Source: Wocania ichthyoenteri Th78 (GTDB lineage: Bacteria > Bacteroidota > Bacteroidia > Flavobacteriales > Flavobacteriaceae). Taken from it: 64,000 nucleotides of DNA. Below are positions 1 through 9,551 of this stretch, piece after piece. Location of the stretch: assembly GCF_000789235.1 (NCBI RefSeq), contig NZ_KN525716.1, positions 2,005,169 through 2,069,168 on the forward strand. Direction: 5' to 3'. The translations under genes and the position numbers were made by a program. Every line of letters begins with the position of its first letter. Positions within the stretch are counted from its first letter, which is position 1. The notes under the pieces were generated by a model that saw nothing but the letters and a program-made list of their open reading frames with translations, was not told the DNA's origin and did not search any database.

Positions 1-936
1 CCACGACCAGGAATAAAAGCTATTTTAGATCAGGTTGAAAAAACCGAACTAACCATTACCGATGTTGTATTTATTGTAGCACCAAGAATTAATGCTGCAG
101 GACGTATGAAGCACGGAAATTATGCGGTGACTTTATTAGCAGAAGAAGAGCATGATAAAGCGCATCAATATGCTTCTGAAATTGACGAATATAACTTAGA
201 CAGACGTGAAACAGATAAGCAAATTACTGAAGAAGCTCTCAAACAAATTGAAGACCAAAAGGAGCAAAACCGCCTTACTACTGTTGTTTACAACAAAAAT
301 TGGCATAAAGGGGTTATTGGTATTGTGGCTTCTAGATTAACAGAAACCTATTACAGGCCAACCATAGTATTTACAAGAAGCGGAGAAAAATTAGCAGCAT
401 CGGCACGCTCAGTTCGTGGTTTTGATGTGTATAATGCCATTGAAGCTTGTAGCGAACATATTGAACAATTTGGTGGCCACAAATATGCTGCTGGCTTAAC
501 TCTTGAAGAAGAAAATTATGAAGCTTTTAAACAAGCTTTTGAAGATGAAGTATCAAAAACAATTGATAGAAACCTATTGACTCCAGAAATTAAAATTGAT
601 ACTCAAATTGATTTAAAAGATATTACGCCAAAGTTTTACAGAATTTTAAAACAGTTTGCACCTTACGGACCAGCAAATATGACACCTGTTTTTATGACTG
701 AAAACTTAATCGATACAGGTTACGGTAAATGTGTTGGCGCAGATAAAACACACTTGCGTTTAACTGCAAAACAATCAGACTCCTCCAAAAGTATCGTTTG
801 TATTGGATTTGGTATGGGCGATAAGTTTGATATTATTTCTGATAAAAAACCTTTTAAAGCGGTCTATTCTATTGATGAAAATGAGTTTAGAGGAAATGTA
901 TCACTTCAACTAAAATTAAGAGATATTAAAGCTTAG
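1..936 (+). CDS. recJ: RecJ single-stranded-DNA exonuclease, C-terminal part
   Basis: The reading frame is open from the first base, so the 5' end lies outside the window and 311 C-terminal residues are visible. The signature VAPRINAAGRM sits at visible residues 26-36 and is the end of the DHH catalytic part of RecJ. A DHHA1-type stretch follows with GGHKYAAG, and the last ~120 residues fit the RecJ OB-fold domain. RecJ degrades single-stranded DNA 5' to 3' in recombination and mismatch repair. The first ATG in the window (106) is internal, not a start. The next gene begins 3 bp after the stop, so the two are probably cotranscribed. Confidence 0.95.
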   Translation, partial: PRPGIKAILDQVEKTELTITDVVFIVAPRINAAGRMKHGNYAVTLLAEEEHDKAHQYASEIDEYNLDRRETDKQITEEALKQIEDQKEQNRLTTVVYNKNWHKGVIGIVASRLTETYYRPTIVFTRSGEKLAASARSVRGFDVYNAIEACSEHIEQFGGHKYAAGLTLEEENYEAFKQAFEDEVSKTIDRNLLTPEIKIDTQIDLKDITPKFYRILKQFAPYGPANMTPVFMTENLIDTGYGKCVGADKTHLRLTAKQSDSSKSIVCIGFGMGDKFDIISDKKPFKAVYSIDENEFRGNVSLQLKLRDIKA

Positions 937-939
937 TAA

Positions 940-2208
940 ATGGCTAAAAAAGATCCTTACGCAGCCTTACGAATTAAAGAATTCAATATTTTTTTATTAC
1001 TGCGTTTCGCCTTAGTTTTTGGATGGTCTATGCAATTTATTGTTATTGAATGGCAAGTGTATGAATTGACTAAAGACCCGCTTTCATTAGGAATTATTGG
1101 TCTTTGCGAGTTTTTGCCTGCTTTTTTTCTTGCTCCTTTTGCTGGACATATTGTAGATAAAAAAGAAAAACGAAATCTATTTGCAATTTGCATTACACTA
1201 TTTTCTTTAATAAGTTTTGGATTGTTTTGGTTGACTTCAGATAACGTAGAATCCTCATGGGAAACGAATACAATTTTATACGGAATTTATGGATTAGTAT
1301 TTTTTGGTGGAGTTTTAAGAGCTTTCTTTGGACCAACTATTTTTTCACTTATAGCACTTCTTGTTCCTAAAAAAATATATCCTAACGCTGCAACATGGAG
1401 TAGTAGTACATGGAAAGGAGCTAATGTTTTTGGCGCACTGTGTGGTGGTTTTTTAATCGCATGGATAGGTGTTCATTACACACTTGGGATCATATTTCTT
1501 TTAGTAATGTTAGCATTAGTATTAGTGTTACAGATAGGTAAAAAACCAATTTTGAACAAGAACATTAATGAATCGGTGAAAGAAAGCCTAAAAGCAGGAC
1601 TTAGTTTTGTGTTTAATGACAAAGTTATTTTAGGCGCATTAACTTTAGACATGATTGCTGTTTTGTTTGGAGGAGCTGTTGCGATTTTTGCTGTATTTGC
1701 GACAGATGTTTTAGGTGCAGGACCAAAAGGTTTTGGTATATTGAATGCGGCACTCTCTTCAGGAAGTATTATAACTATGTTAGCGACAACTTATATTCCT
1801 ATTACAAAAAATACAGGAAAGAAATTACTTATTTCGGTTTTTGGTTTTGGTGTCTTTATGATAATTTTTGGAGCCTCAAAACTACTATGGTTAAGTGTTT
1901 TAGCATTGTTCTTTTCGGGTGTTTTCGATGGTATTTCGATGGTAGTTCGACAAACTATTCTTCAACTTAAAACCCCTGATGCTATGCGTGGACGAGTAGG
2001 AGCAGTTAATTCTATGTTTGTAGGGTCTTCTAACGAACTTGGAGCTCTTGAGAGTGGTATAGCTGCAAGAATTTTTGGTGCGCCTTTGGCTGTTGTGCTT
2101 GGTGGCACAGTAACTCTTATTATTGTCGCTATAATGGGGGTTAAAAATAGAGAATTAAGAGAGCTAGATTTAACCGAAGATGTTGAGGCTAGTGAAAATG
2201 AGGATTAA
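940..2208 (+). CDS. MFS transporter, EntS/MFS_3-like exporter
   Basis: A 422-residue protein with about 12 hydrophobic segments separated by short charged loops, including a typical MFS loop GHIVDKKEKRN between helices 2 and 3. The large N-terminal block and the SSGS..TMLATTY region resemble the MFS_3 group (enterobactin-exporter-like), but the substrate cannot be read from sequence. It starts 3 bp after recJ, suggesting cotranscription. Its end overlaps the end of the convergent lpxH gene by 4 bp. The acidic tail LTEDVEASENED is cytoplasmic by the usual topology. Confidence 0.85.
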   Translation: MAKKDPYAALRIKEFNIFLLLRFALVFGWSMQFIVIEWQVYELTKDPLSLGIIGLCEFLPAFFLAPFAGHIVDKKEKRNLFAICITLFSLISFGLFWLTSDNVESSWETNTILYGIYGLVFFGGVLRAFFGPTIFSLIALLVPKKIYPNAATWSSSTWKGANVFGALCGGFLIAWIGVHYTLGIIFLLVMLALVLVLQIGKKPILNKNINESVKESLKAGLSFVFNDKVILGALTLDMIAVLFGGAVAIFAVFATDVLGAGPKGFGILNAALSSGSIITMLATTYIPITKNTGKKLLISVFGFGVFMIIFGASKLLWLSVLALFFSGVFDGISMVVRQTILQLKTPDAMRGRVGAVNSMFVGSSNELGALESGIAARIFGAPLAVVLGGTVTLIIVAIMGVKNRELRELDLTEDVEASENED

Positions 2209-2957
2209 TATTCTTTTAATTCCATATTTTCCCCATTAAAAACCCCATAAGTGTAATAATGAATCCAATCCCCTAAATTAATGTATTTAGAGTTTTCGTT
2301 GAGGTCTATATTTAAAGGCAAATGCCTGTGCCCAAATACAAAAAAATCGTGATGTTTGTCTTCTAGCTTTCTTTTACAATATTGGACTAACCACTCGTTA
2401 TCTTCGCCTAAAAATTTGGCATCGTCGTCGCCAGAAATCAATTTGTTTTTTACCGATAAATGTTGTGCCATTCGTACACCTAAATCTGGGTGTAACCAAC
2501 GGAATAGCCATTTACAAAACGGATTTGTAAATACTTTTTTCATGCGTTTATAACCTTTGTCTCCAGGTCCTAAACCATCGCCATGGCCAATTAAAAAGGT
2601 TTTGTTATTAAAGGTAAACTCTTTGGGTTTGTGATATACAGGAATATTGAGTTCTTCTTCGAAATAGCCATTCATCCAAAGATCGTGGTTACCAACAAAA
2701 TAATAAATTGGAATTCCTGAATCTGATATTTCGGCAAGTTTTCCGAGAGTTCGTGTAAAACCTTTTGGAACTACTTTTTTATACTCCATCCAAAAATCGA
2801 ATAAATCGCCTAACAGAAATATGGCAGCAGCATCGTGTTTTATATGGTCTAGCCATGCTACGAATTTTTTTTCGCGTGGGCGAGAGGCTTCTTGCGTTGG
2901 TGCTCCTAAATGATTATCGGATGCGAAGTATATTTTTTTTCCTTGTGGAATTTGCAT
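2205..2957 (-). CDS. lpxH: UDP-2,3-diacylglucosamine diphosphatase (LpxH-like)
   Basis: A calcineurin-like metallophosphoesterase with the motif order of LpxH: FASDNHLG near the N-terminus, GDLFDFW, GNHDLW, GHGDGLG, and GHRHLP near the C-terminus. LpxH hydrolyses UDP-2,3-diacylglucosamine to lipid X in lipid A synthesis at the inner membrane. The frame is open to an ATG at 2990. I chose the ATG at 2957 (250 residues, MQIPQGKKIYF) because it gives the usual short N-terminus. A TATATTTA sequence resembling the -7 box lies between the two candidate starts. It is convergent with the MFS gene. Confidence 0.85.
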   Translation of the reverse strand: MQIPQGKKIYFASDNHLGAPTQEASRPREKKFVAWLDHIKHDAAAIFLLGDLFDFWMEYKKVVPKGFTRTLGKLAEISDSGIPIYYFVGNHDLWMNGYFEEELNIPVYHKPKEFTFNNKTFLIGHGDGLGPGDKGYKRMKKVFTNPFCKWLFRWLHPDLGVRMAQHLSVKNKLISGDDDAKFLGEDNEWLVQYCKRKLEDKHHDFFVFGHRHLPLNIDLNENSKYINLGDWIHYYTYGVFNGENMELKEY

Positions 2958-2984
2958 GTTGTAAATATAGTTTTTTGACATGAA

Positions 2985-3110
2985 TTTCACGAATAATCAA
3001 GAATAAGAATGTATGGATTTTATTGTTATTTCACAGAGTTTTAAGGAGAAAGCACAGAGCTTCGCAGAGAGAAAAACAATATTGTATATTGCCTGAAGTA
3101 AGCAGATATG
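2985..3110. other. Intergenic region with degenerate CACAGAG repeats
   Basis: No open reading frame. It contains two CACAGAG words (about 3032 and 3052) and related CGCAGAGAG sequence, a low-complexity pattern between the lpxH start and the structured repeat that follows. No function can be assigned. Confidence 0.3.
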
Positions 3111-3199
3111 TGCGTTAGGGATTGCAGGGGAAAGTCCACAGCGACCTTTTTTGGGAGCGAGGACTTGTAACGAAAAGCCCCACCCTTGTGGTAACGCCC
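3111..3199 (+). repeat. Dispersed structured element, copy A
   Basis: It begins TGCGTTAGGGATTG and ends GTGGTAACGCCC; the outer GCGTTA pairs with TAACGC. A 3' hairpin CCAC-CCTT-GTGG precedes the end. Copies B (27688-27864) and C (43168-43251, minus strand) share both ends and a central GAAAGCCC-like segment, while the 3' hairpin stem changes in a compensating way. Copy A ends 8 bp from the stop codon of the convergent type IX substrate gene. A structured non-coding RNA (possibly the Rfam Flavo-1 type, which I could not check) or a mobile palindromic repeat are both possible. Confidence 0.65.
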
Positions 3200-3207
3200 A
3201 AAATAAT

Positions 3208-5046
3208 TTAGCGTTTTAAAGTAACGTGACCTGTAAATTTTTGTCCGTCAATAACAACAACATACCAATAATCGTCGGTTGGTAATAGCTCGTTGTTAAA
3301 AGTTCCGTTCCATGAAAACGGTCTATTTCTAGAGCTTTTTAAAAGCTTGCCGTATCTATCAAAAATAGACACAAAAGAACCTGAGTAATACTCAATCCCT
3401 TTTAAATCGAATGCATCATTTTCGCCATCGTTATTAGGTGTAAAATACTTGGGAATATAAAAGTGCAAATAGGTTTGAGTTGTAATATATGAGCAATCGC
3501 GATCTTTTACATAAACCGTGTATAAGCCACCATCTACATTAAAAAACGTGTTGTTGGGTTGAAAAATGTTTCCGTTTAATGAGTACAACAAATTGCCAGT
3601 GTTTGATGTGGCATCGATAACAATTTCATTCCCATCTGAAGTTACATTTTCAATTACTGGATTATCAATTTGATTAAGTTGAATAGTTTTGGTAACCGAG
3701 CAAGTACCACTATTCACCCTAACCGTATAAGTACCTGGGTTTGACACATCAATTTGCTCAGTGATTGCGCCATTACTCCACAAATAAGATGTTACAATAC
3801 CTGGATTTGTTGGATTAGCAGATAACCTTATGGTGGTGTTTTCACAAAATTCTAAGGTTTCGTCTGTTACAATTGGGATTTCGAAATAAGTAGCTTCTAG
3901 GGCAGTTCTTGAAGTAGATAAACAGCCACCTAGTCTAGTTTCGGCTTCGGCATAATATATTCCTGGAACGCCATTTGGATTATATATGGTACTATTTGCT
4001 TGAAGCAAGTTTCCACCAACCGCAGCATCATACCAATTTACATTAACATCAGTTGGTACGTTAACCCTAAGTGGTGTATTATCATTTTGACAAACCATTA
4101 AATCGCCATTGCTCGCTGGAGCATTTGGTAATGTAATAGCTCTAATTTCAAAAATCTCGGACGATGAGTTGCATGACGAGTTTGCTAAATTCACAACATC
4201 TTCAGCCACTAAAACTCTGTAAAAAGTAGTGTTGTTTAAAGCTGGCGTGGTATAGTTTTGGTTGTTCTCGCCAACAATATCTACCCAATTAATACCATCT
4301 GTACTTTCTTGCCATTGATAAAAATGAGATGAAAAAATAGCAAAATCTGGAATAGCTGTTAACTGTGTTGAAAAAGGAAATTGGTCTTCGCATATATATG
4401 CATTTGTGCTATTTGAGGCATCTTCAATAGTTACGGTATCACCACATGTTTTAAAAACAATATCATCAATAGCTAAATCGTTACCACAACCACCAACACC
4501 ATTGTTTAACATTTTTAAAATAACAGATGTTTGCCCAGGCTCCGTTTGAAATACTAAGGCATATTGCACCCAATTAGGGCTTGAAGTTCCATTTATACTA
4601 CCTGTATTGCCACTTGCTAATGGGTTGGTGTCGGTATTATCCCAAATTTCAAATCTTACATTTATAGGAATACCTCCGTTTGGACATTGGGTTGTACTTG
4701 GCAATAAATTAATCATCCACGAGGAAAACTCATAAGTTGTGTTTTCACATAATCCACTTATTGTTGTTCTGTAAAATTCTCCAGCCGTAAAATCCGCATT
4801 AACAACAAGCATTCTTCCGTCTGTATCGTTTGGAGTGTGATCGTCTATATCATGCCAATCAAAAAAATTGGTGTTACTAGAAACGGTATAAAATCCATCA
4901 CTAGGTGACCCACCAGTAAAAGTATAACTTGTTGTTCCTACAGGTAATTGCGCACTTGTTGGTCCTGTACCAAAAGTTTCGGCAAAAATAGGGTCACCAG
5001 AATTCCCACCACAAAACCCCAATTGAGCATGTAGCTTTAAAACCAT
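3208..5046 (-). CDS. Secreted protein with type B T9SS C-terminal sorting domain
   Basis: A 612-residue (from ATG) extracellular protein. The C-terminal ~85 residues hold the type B (gliding-motility-associated) type IX secretion signal: YFTPNNDGENDAFDLKG, then SIFDRYGKLL, WNGTFNNELLPTDDYWY and a basic end. The middle contains Ig/PKD-like repeats, several with paired cysteines. The N-terminal third looks like a carbohydrate- or adhesion-type jelly roll. The only ATG (5046) gives just MVLKLHAQ before the mature region. The same frame continues upstream without a stop to 5106 and would encode a full signal peptide (residues such as AQILILVFLNL) if initiated at a non-ATG codon near 5100 (see findings). 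Confidence 0.85.
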   Translation of the reverse strand: MVLKLHAQLGFCGGNSGDPIFAETFGTGPTSAQLPVGTTSYTFTGGSPSDGFYTVSSNTNFFDWHDIDDHTPNDTDGRMLVVNADFTAGEFYRTTISGLCENTTYEFSSWMINLLPSTTQCPNGGIPINVRFEIWDNTDTNPLASGNTGSINGTSSPNWVQYALVFQTEPGQTSVILKMLNNGVGGCGNDLAIDDIVFKTCGDTVTIEDASNSTNAYICEDQFPFSTQLTAIPDFAIFSSHFYQWQESTDGINWVDIVGENNQNYTTPALNNTTFYRVLVAEDVVNLANSSCNSSSEIFEIRAITLPNAPASNGDLMVCQNDNTPLRVNVPTDVNVNWYDAAVGGNLLQANSTIYNPNGVPGIYYAEAETRLGGCLSTSRTALEATYFEIPIVTDETLEFCENTTIRLSANPTNPGIVTSYLWSNGAITEQIDVSNPGTYTVRVNSGTCSVTKTIQLNQIDNPVIENVTSDGNEIVIDATSNTGNLLYSLNGNIFQPNNTFFNVDGGLYTVYVKDRDCSYITTQTYLHFYIPKYFTPNNDGENDAFDLKGIEYYSGSFVSIFDRYGKLLKSSRNRPFSWNGTFNNELLPTDDYWYVVVIDGQKFTGHVTLKR

Positions 5047-5169
5047 AAGATTTAAAAAAACTAAAATTAGTATTTGGGCTTTTTTATTGATAATTTTTAT
5101 TTTTAATTATTCAGAGCCTAAAAATAACAATAAAGCAAGTTATCTTAGTAGAAAATATGGTTTTTAGTT

Positions 5170-5892
5170 ATGAAATCGACTGAGATACTAAAACAAACGC
5201 TACATCGTCCATTTAATTACCCCAAACGCTCGTGGAAATTTTATCAAGAATGGAACGAAGCTATTTTTTTGCATTGGGAAGTAAATCCTGAATTGATTAG
5301 ACCATATTTACCTAAAGGCATAGAGTTAGATATTATAAACGGTAAAACCTGGGTAAGTTTAGTGGCTTTTAATATGAATAATATTGGCTTAAAAAACTTA
5401 CCAAAAATACCACATATTTCAGATTTTTACGAGATAAACATTCGAGTTTATGTAGTTTGCAATAATAAACCAAGTGTTTACTTTTTGAGTATGGAAGGAA
5501 GCAAACGGTCGTCTTGCAAGGTATTAAAAGTATTGTCTAAATTTCCGTATCGGTATTCAAAAATGAAAAGAAATGAGGCTAATTACTGCTCCAATAATAC
5601 TGAGTTTAATGATTTATTTCGCATTAAGTATAATCTAGACAACCTTCCTGTTAAAAAAGATAAAACCGATTTATGGCTAACCGAACGCTATGCGGTTTTT
5701 CAGGATTATAAAAAGCATATTATTGAGTACGATGTGCATCATATAGAATGGCCTATGCAAAACATAAGTATAGAAAACCTTGAAATAAATTATCCTAGAT
5801 TTAACCATTTAATTAATAATCATCCTGATAAAATACATTTCTCAAAAGGCGTACAAGTTTTAACTTGGGATAAAATAAAACGTAAATTATGA
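5170..5892 (+). CDS. DUF2071 (YqjF-like) protein
   Basis: A 240-residue soluble protein. It has the DUF2071 pattern: an N-terminal AIFLHWEVNPELIRPYLP, then a WVSLVAFNM strand and an INIRVYV strand with a basic patch. No catalytic residues or signal peptide are evident, and the biochemical function of the family is unknown to me. The stop codon overlaps the start of the next gene by 4 bp (ATGA), so the two are translationally coupled. Confidence 0.8.
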   Translation: MKSTEILKQTLHRPFNYPKRSWKFYQEWNEAIFLHWEVNPELIRPYLPKGIELDIINGKTWVSLVAFNMNNIGLKNLPKIPHISDFYEINIRVYVVCNNKPSVYFLSMEGSKRSSCKVLKVLSKFPYRYSKMKRNEANYCSNNTEFNDLFRIKYNLDNLPVKKDKTDLWLTERYAVFQDYKKHIIEYDVHHIEWPMQNISIENLEINYPRFNHLINNHPDKIHFSKGVQVLTWDKIKRKL

Positions 5893-6212
5893 AAAAAGAT
5901 TTCAAACCCTATTATGCTGTTATTTTTACTTCAACACAAAATGAAGATATTGATGGCTATTCAGAAATGTCTGAAAAAATAGAAATCCTAGCAAAACAAC
6001 AAACAGGTTTTTTAGGAATGGATAGCGCACGAAACACTATTGGAATTACTGTGAGTTATTGGGAAACTTTAGAGGCTATAAAAAACTGGAAACAACAAAG
6101 TGAGCATTTACAAGCACAACAAAAAGGACGACAAGATTGGTACAGTTGGTACAATGTGCGAATTTGTAAAGTTGAACGCGAGTATGAATTTAATTCAAAA
6201 AAAACGTCATAA
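5889..6212 (+). CDS. Antibiotic-biosynthesis monooxygenase (ABM) family protein
   Basis: A 107-residue ferredoxin-like fold protein with the ABM pattern: YYAVIFTSTQ strand, EMSEKIEILAKQQTGFLGMDSA, and ISVSYWE-type strand (ITVSYWETLEAIKNWK), followed by QQKGRQDWYSWYNVRICKVE. Members are cofactor-free or heme-handling oxygenases, or proteins of unknown role. The start overlaps the DUF2071 gene by 4 bp. The actual substrate is unknown. Confidence 0.8.
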   Translation: MKKDFKPYYAVIFTSTQNEDIDGYSEMSEKIEILAKQQTGFLGMDSARNTIGITVSYWETLEAIKNWKQQSEHLQAQQKGRQDWYSWYNVRICKVEREYEFNSKKTS

Positions 6213-6263
6213 AATTATCTTAAAACACATCTAAGCACAACCACTTAGAGTATATATTTTTAA

Positions 6264-8615
6264 GTGACATTATTAAAAAACTACATAAAGCGCAACAAAA
6301 TTAAATCAGCAATAATTGCTGCGCTTTTAATTGTTTATTATTTCTGTTTGCCAAATCAGCTTTTTAAAGATCCTACCTCAACAGTTATTACAAGTTCTAA
6401 TAACGAATTATTAGGTGCGCAAATTGCTAAAGATGGCCAATGGCGATTTCCTGAAAATGACAGTATTCCTGAAAAGTTTAAAACTTGCATCATTCAGTTT
6501 GAAGATGAATATTTTTACAAACACCCTGGGTTTAACCCAATTTCAATCTTTAAAGCATTACGAGATAATATAAAATCTGGAGAAGTAAAACGTGGTGGAA
6601 GTACCATAACACAACAAGTTATTCGCTTGTCAAGAAAAGGCACGAAACGCACCTATTTTGAAAAATTTAAAGAAATTATTTTAGCAACTCGATTGGAATT
6701 CCGTGAAAGTAAAAATCAAATTCTATCCTATTATACAAGTCATGCCCCTTTTGGTGGTAATGTTGTAGGTTTAGATGCTGCGTCGTGGCGTTATTTTAAT
6801 AGAGGCGCTAATGATTTATCTTGGGCAGAAAGTGCAACGCTTGCCGTTTTACCAAACGCACCAAGTTTAATCTATCCTGGGAAAAACCAAGAACACTTAC
6901 TAACAAAAAGAAATCGATTACTTAAAAAATTATTAGAAAAAACTGTTATCGATTCACTTACTTATAATTTATCAATTGTTGAAGGTTTACCACAAAAACC
7001 ATATCCATTACCACAAACAGCACCACATTTATTACAAAAAACAACAAAATATCATTACGGAAAGCGCATCAAAACCACAATAAATACGCAGCTTCAAAAA
7101 CAGGTAAATAGTATTGTTAAAAATCATTATAATCAATTAAGTCAGAATGAAATTTACAACGCTGCTGTTTTAGTTTTAGATGTAAAAACTAGACAGGTTT
7201 TAGCATATGTAGGCAATACACCAACAGATAAAACACATCAAAAAGATGTTGATATTATTGATAAACCCAGAAGCACAGGAAGCATTTTAAAACCCTTTTT
7301 ATACGCAGCTATGTTGGATGCGGGCGACATTTTACCAAATACTTTAGTTGCCGATGTTCCAACTCAATTTGGAAGCTATAACCCAGAAAATTATAATAAA
7401 ACTTATGATGGTGTTGTGCCTGTTAGTCGAGCATTATCGCGGTCTTTAAACGTACCATCGGTTAGAATGCTGCAATCGTTTGGTTTAGATAGATTCCATC
7501 ATTATTTAAAAGCATTAAACCTAAAAGATTTAAAATATAATGCCAATCATTATGGTTTGTCTTTAATTCTAGGTGGAGCAGAAAGCAACTTATGGGATTT
7601 ATGTAAAAGTTATGCAGCTTTGTCTTCAACCTTAAATCATTTTTCTGAAACTTCTAGCGAATATTTTTCAAATGAATTTTGCGAACCCACTTTTTTAGCT
7701 TCCGAAAACATAAATTTTGGAAAGAAAACCACTGATAAAACCTTATTTGATACGGCTTCAATCTATTTAACTTACAACAGTTTAAAAGAAGTAAACAGAC
7801 CCGAGAGTGATGAAAGTTGGGAGTTTTTTGATAGCTCGAAACAAATAGCTTGGAAAACTGGCACTAGTTTTGGGTTTCGCGATGCTTGGGCTATCGGTAC
7901 CACTAAAGATTATGTAGTTGGCGTTTGGGTAGGAAATGCCGATGGCGAAGGTCGCCCGGGTTTGGTAGGCGTAGAAACTGCTGCGCCTATTTTATTTGAT
8001 GTGTTTGATGTGCTACCTAATAGCGATTGGTTTGCAAAACCTTTTGATGAAATGCAAGAAGTTGAAATTTGCAAAGAAAGCGGATACAGAGCGTCTCAAA
8101 ATTGTGCTGATACAGAAACACAGTTTATTCAAATAAGTGGATTAAAAACAAAGCCTTGTCCGTACCATGTTTTAATTCACTTAGATAAAGCTGAAAAGTT
8201 TCAAGTCAATTCTTCATGTGAAGATATCAGCAATATTACACATAAATCATGGTTTGTTTTACCACCTTTAATGGCTTATTACTATAAAACTAAAAACCCA
8301 TTTTACAGGCCGATACCAAAATTTAGAGACGATTGTTTAGGTGATAATACCATAACCATGGAATTTATTTATCCTAAAGAAAATAACAGCATTTTTTTGC
8401 CAAAAGATTTTGATGGCAACACAAACGACCTTGTTTTAAAAATAGCGCATTCAAAACCAGAATCTACATTGTTTTGGTATTTGAATGACACGTTTTTAGG
8501 GAGTTCAAAAGATATTCATGAATTTGCTATGAAGCCAAAACAGGGAGAACATCTTATTACTGTGGTTGATGAATTTGGTAATGAAGCTAAACGGTGGATT
8601 GAGATTTTGGAATAG
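6264..8615 (+). CDS. pbpC: Penicillin-binding protein 1C
   Basis: A 783-residue bifunctional peptidoglycan synthase. An N-terminal membrane anchor (about residues 14-30) is followed by the GT51 glycosyltransferase domain with FEDEYFYKHPGF (catalytic Glu) and RGGSTITQQ. The transpeptidase domain has the SxxK motif STGSILKPF, a KTG box at WKTGTSFGFRD, and the C-terminal BiPBP_C beta domain in the last ~90 residues. The start is GTG at 6264, because an in-frame TAA lies immediately upstream. In many bacteria pbpC is next to an alpha-2-macroglobulin gene; here that gene is at 43377-48947. Confidence 0.92.
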   Translation: MTLLKNYIKRNKIKSAIIAALLIVYYFCLPNQLFKDPTSTVITSSNNELLGAQIAKDGQWRFPENDSIPEKFKTCIIQFEDEYFYKHPGFNPISIFKALRDNIKSGEVKRGGSTITQQVIRLSRKGTKRTYFEKFKEIILATRLEFRESKNQILSYYTSHAPFGGNVVGLDAASWRYFNRGANDLSWAESATLAVLPNAPSLIYPGKNQEHLLTKRNRLLKKLLEKTVIDSLTYNLSIVEGLPQKPYPLPQTAPHLLQKTTKYHYGKRIKTTINTQLQKQVNSIVKNHYNQLSQNEIYNAAVLVLDVKTRQVLAYVGNTPTDKTHQKDVDIIDKPRSTGSILKPFLYAAMLDAGDILPNTLVADVPTQFGSYNPENYNKTYDGVVPVSRALSRSLNVPSVRMLQSFGLDRFHHYLKALNLKDLKYNANHYGLSLILGGAESNLWDLCKSYAALSSTLNHFSETSSEYFSNEFCEPTFLASENINFGKKTTDKTLFDTASIYLTYNSLKEVNRPESDESWEFFDSSKQIAWKTGTSFGFRDAWAIGTTKDYVVGVWVGNADGEGRPGLVGVETAAPILFDVFDVLPNSDWFAKPFDEMQEVEICKESGYRASQNCADTETQFIQISGLKTKPCPYHVLIHLDKAEKFQVNSSCEDISNITHKSWFVLPPLMAYYYKTKNPFYRPIPKFRDDCLGDNTITMEFIYPKENNSIFLPKDFDGNTNDLVLKIAHSKPESTLFWYLNDTFLGSSKDIHEFAMKPKQGEHLITVVDEFGNEAKRWIEILE

Positions 8616-8672
8616 TTTAATACATCTTTATACCAACTAGGTTTAAAAATCTTGCAGTAAAGTATAATCATT

Positions 8673-9548
8673 TTACTTTCTTACATAAGTTTTAAGCATA
8701 CTATGATCTGATACTTTGGAATAAAGTTTCTTTGTTTTTAAGACCTTTAAATCTTTAGAAATCCATATATGATCGAGGGAAAGCAACGGCAAATTCCAAA
8801 ACCAAGTTTCTCTAAAGCCATTACCTTTTTCATTAAATGCATGATTAAAATTAGTTTTAAATGCATTTAAATATTTAGATTCGTAAGGCACATTGAAGTC
8901 GCCTAATAAAATGGTTTTTGTTTTTATTTTAATATTTTCATTTACAAATCCTAACTCCCATTCTCTTGGAACATCTGGACTTCCAGTAACATCAACTGCA
9001 TAAAAATTAATCCCTGCTGTTTTAAAATCTATAACTGTTGTATTGTATTTTGAAGTGTTTTCACTTTTAATTTCTAAAGGAGTTTTCGAGAAAAGAAACA
9101 TTTCTCTATCAGATGCATAAAAATAATAATTAGGGTATTTTTGTTGAATCTCCTCAATTATATATTTCCCAGTTTCAACTAAAACTAAAACATCTGGTAT
9201 ACTACCATTCTTATTAAAGGCTCCTTGTAAATTATTTTCTCTAGAAGCATTCCAAAAAACAACTTCTAAATCGCTCTCTTTAATATCTTCGGAAAAATTA
9301 ATTTTAAAGCTCCTACCTAACCATATAAGTAATAATAATGATGCTATTAATAGATTGAATTTTCTAAATTTTCTATTTAAAAAAATAGAAAGTACTAAAA
9401 CTGCTAAAATAATAATTGGTAACGGAAATGTGTAATACAATAGCGAGCTTTGGTAACTATCTTCTTTATAAATAAAGTGAATAGCTAGCAGCGATAAAAT
9501 AATTGCTGCATTTAAAAACAGATATAGGACTCTAACTATTTTTAGCAT
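8673..9548 (-). CDS. Membrane-anchored endonuclease/exonuclease/phosphatase family protein
   Basis: A 291-residue protein with three hydrophobic segments in the first ~85 residues and an EEP-fold domain after that. Motifs are VVFWNASREN (first strand, Asn), LVLVETG (metal-binding Glu), LLGDFNVP (Asp/Asn pair), SLDHIWIS and the final SDHSML (catalytic Asp-His). The family includes DNases, phospholipases and phosphodiesterases; the substrate is not predictable. It lies 3 bp downstream of the YCII-like lipoprotein gene and is likely in one operon with it and the CYTH gene. Confidence 0.8.
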   Translation of the reverse strand: MLKIVRVLYLFLNAAIILSLLAIHFIYKEDSYQSSLLYYTFPLPIIILAVLVLSIFLNRKFRKFNLLIASLLLLIWLGRSFKINFSEDIKESDLEVVFWNASRENNLQGAFNKNGSIPDVLVLVETGKYIIEEIQQKYPNYYFYASDREMFLFSKTPLEIKSENTSKYNTTVIDFKTAGINFYAVDVTGSPDVPREWELGFVNENIKIKTKTILLGDFNVPYESKYLNAFKTNFNHAFNEKGNGFRETWFWNLPLLSLDHIWISKDLKVLKTKKLYSKVSDHSMLKTYVRK

Positions 9549-9551
9549 TTA

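Noticed and set aside
5889-6212. DUF2071-ABM pair as an antibiotic biosynthesis cluster
   Set aside because: No biosynthetic genes are nearby, and both families are common singletons.
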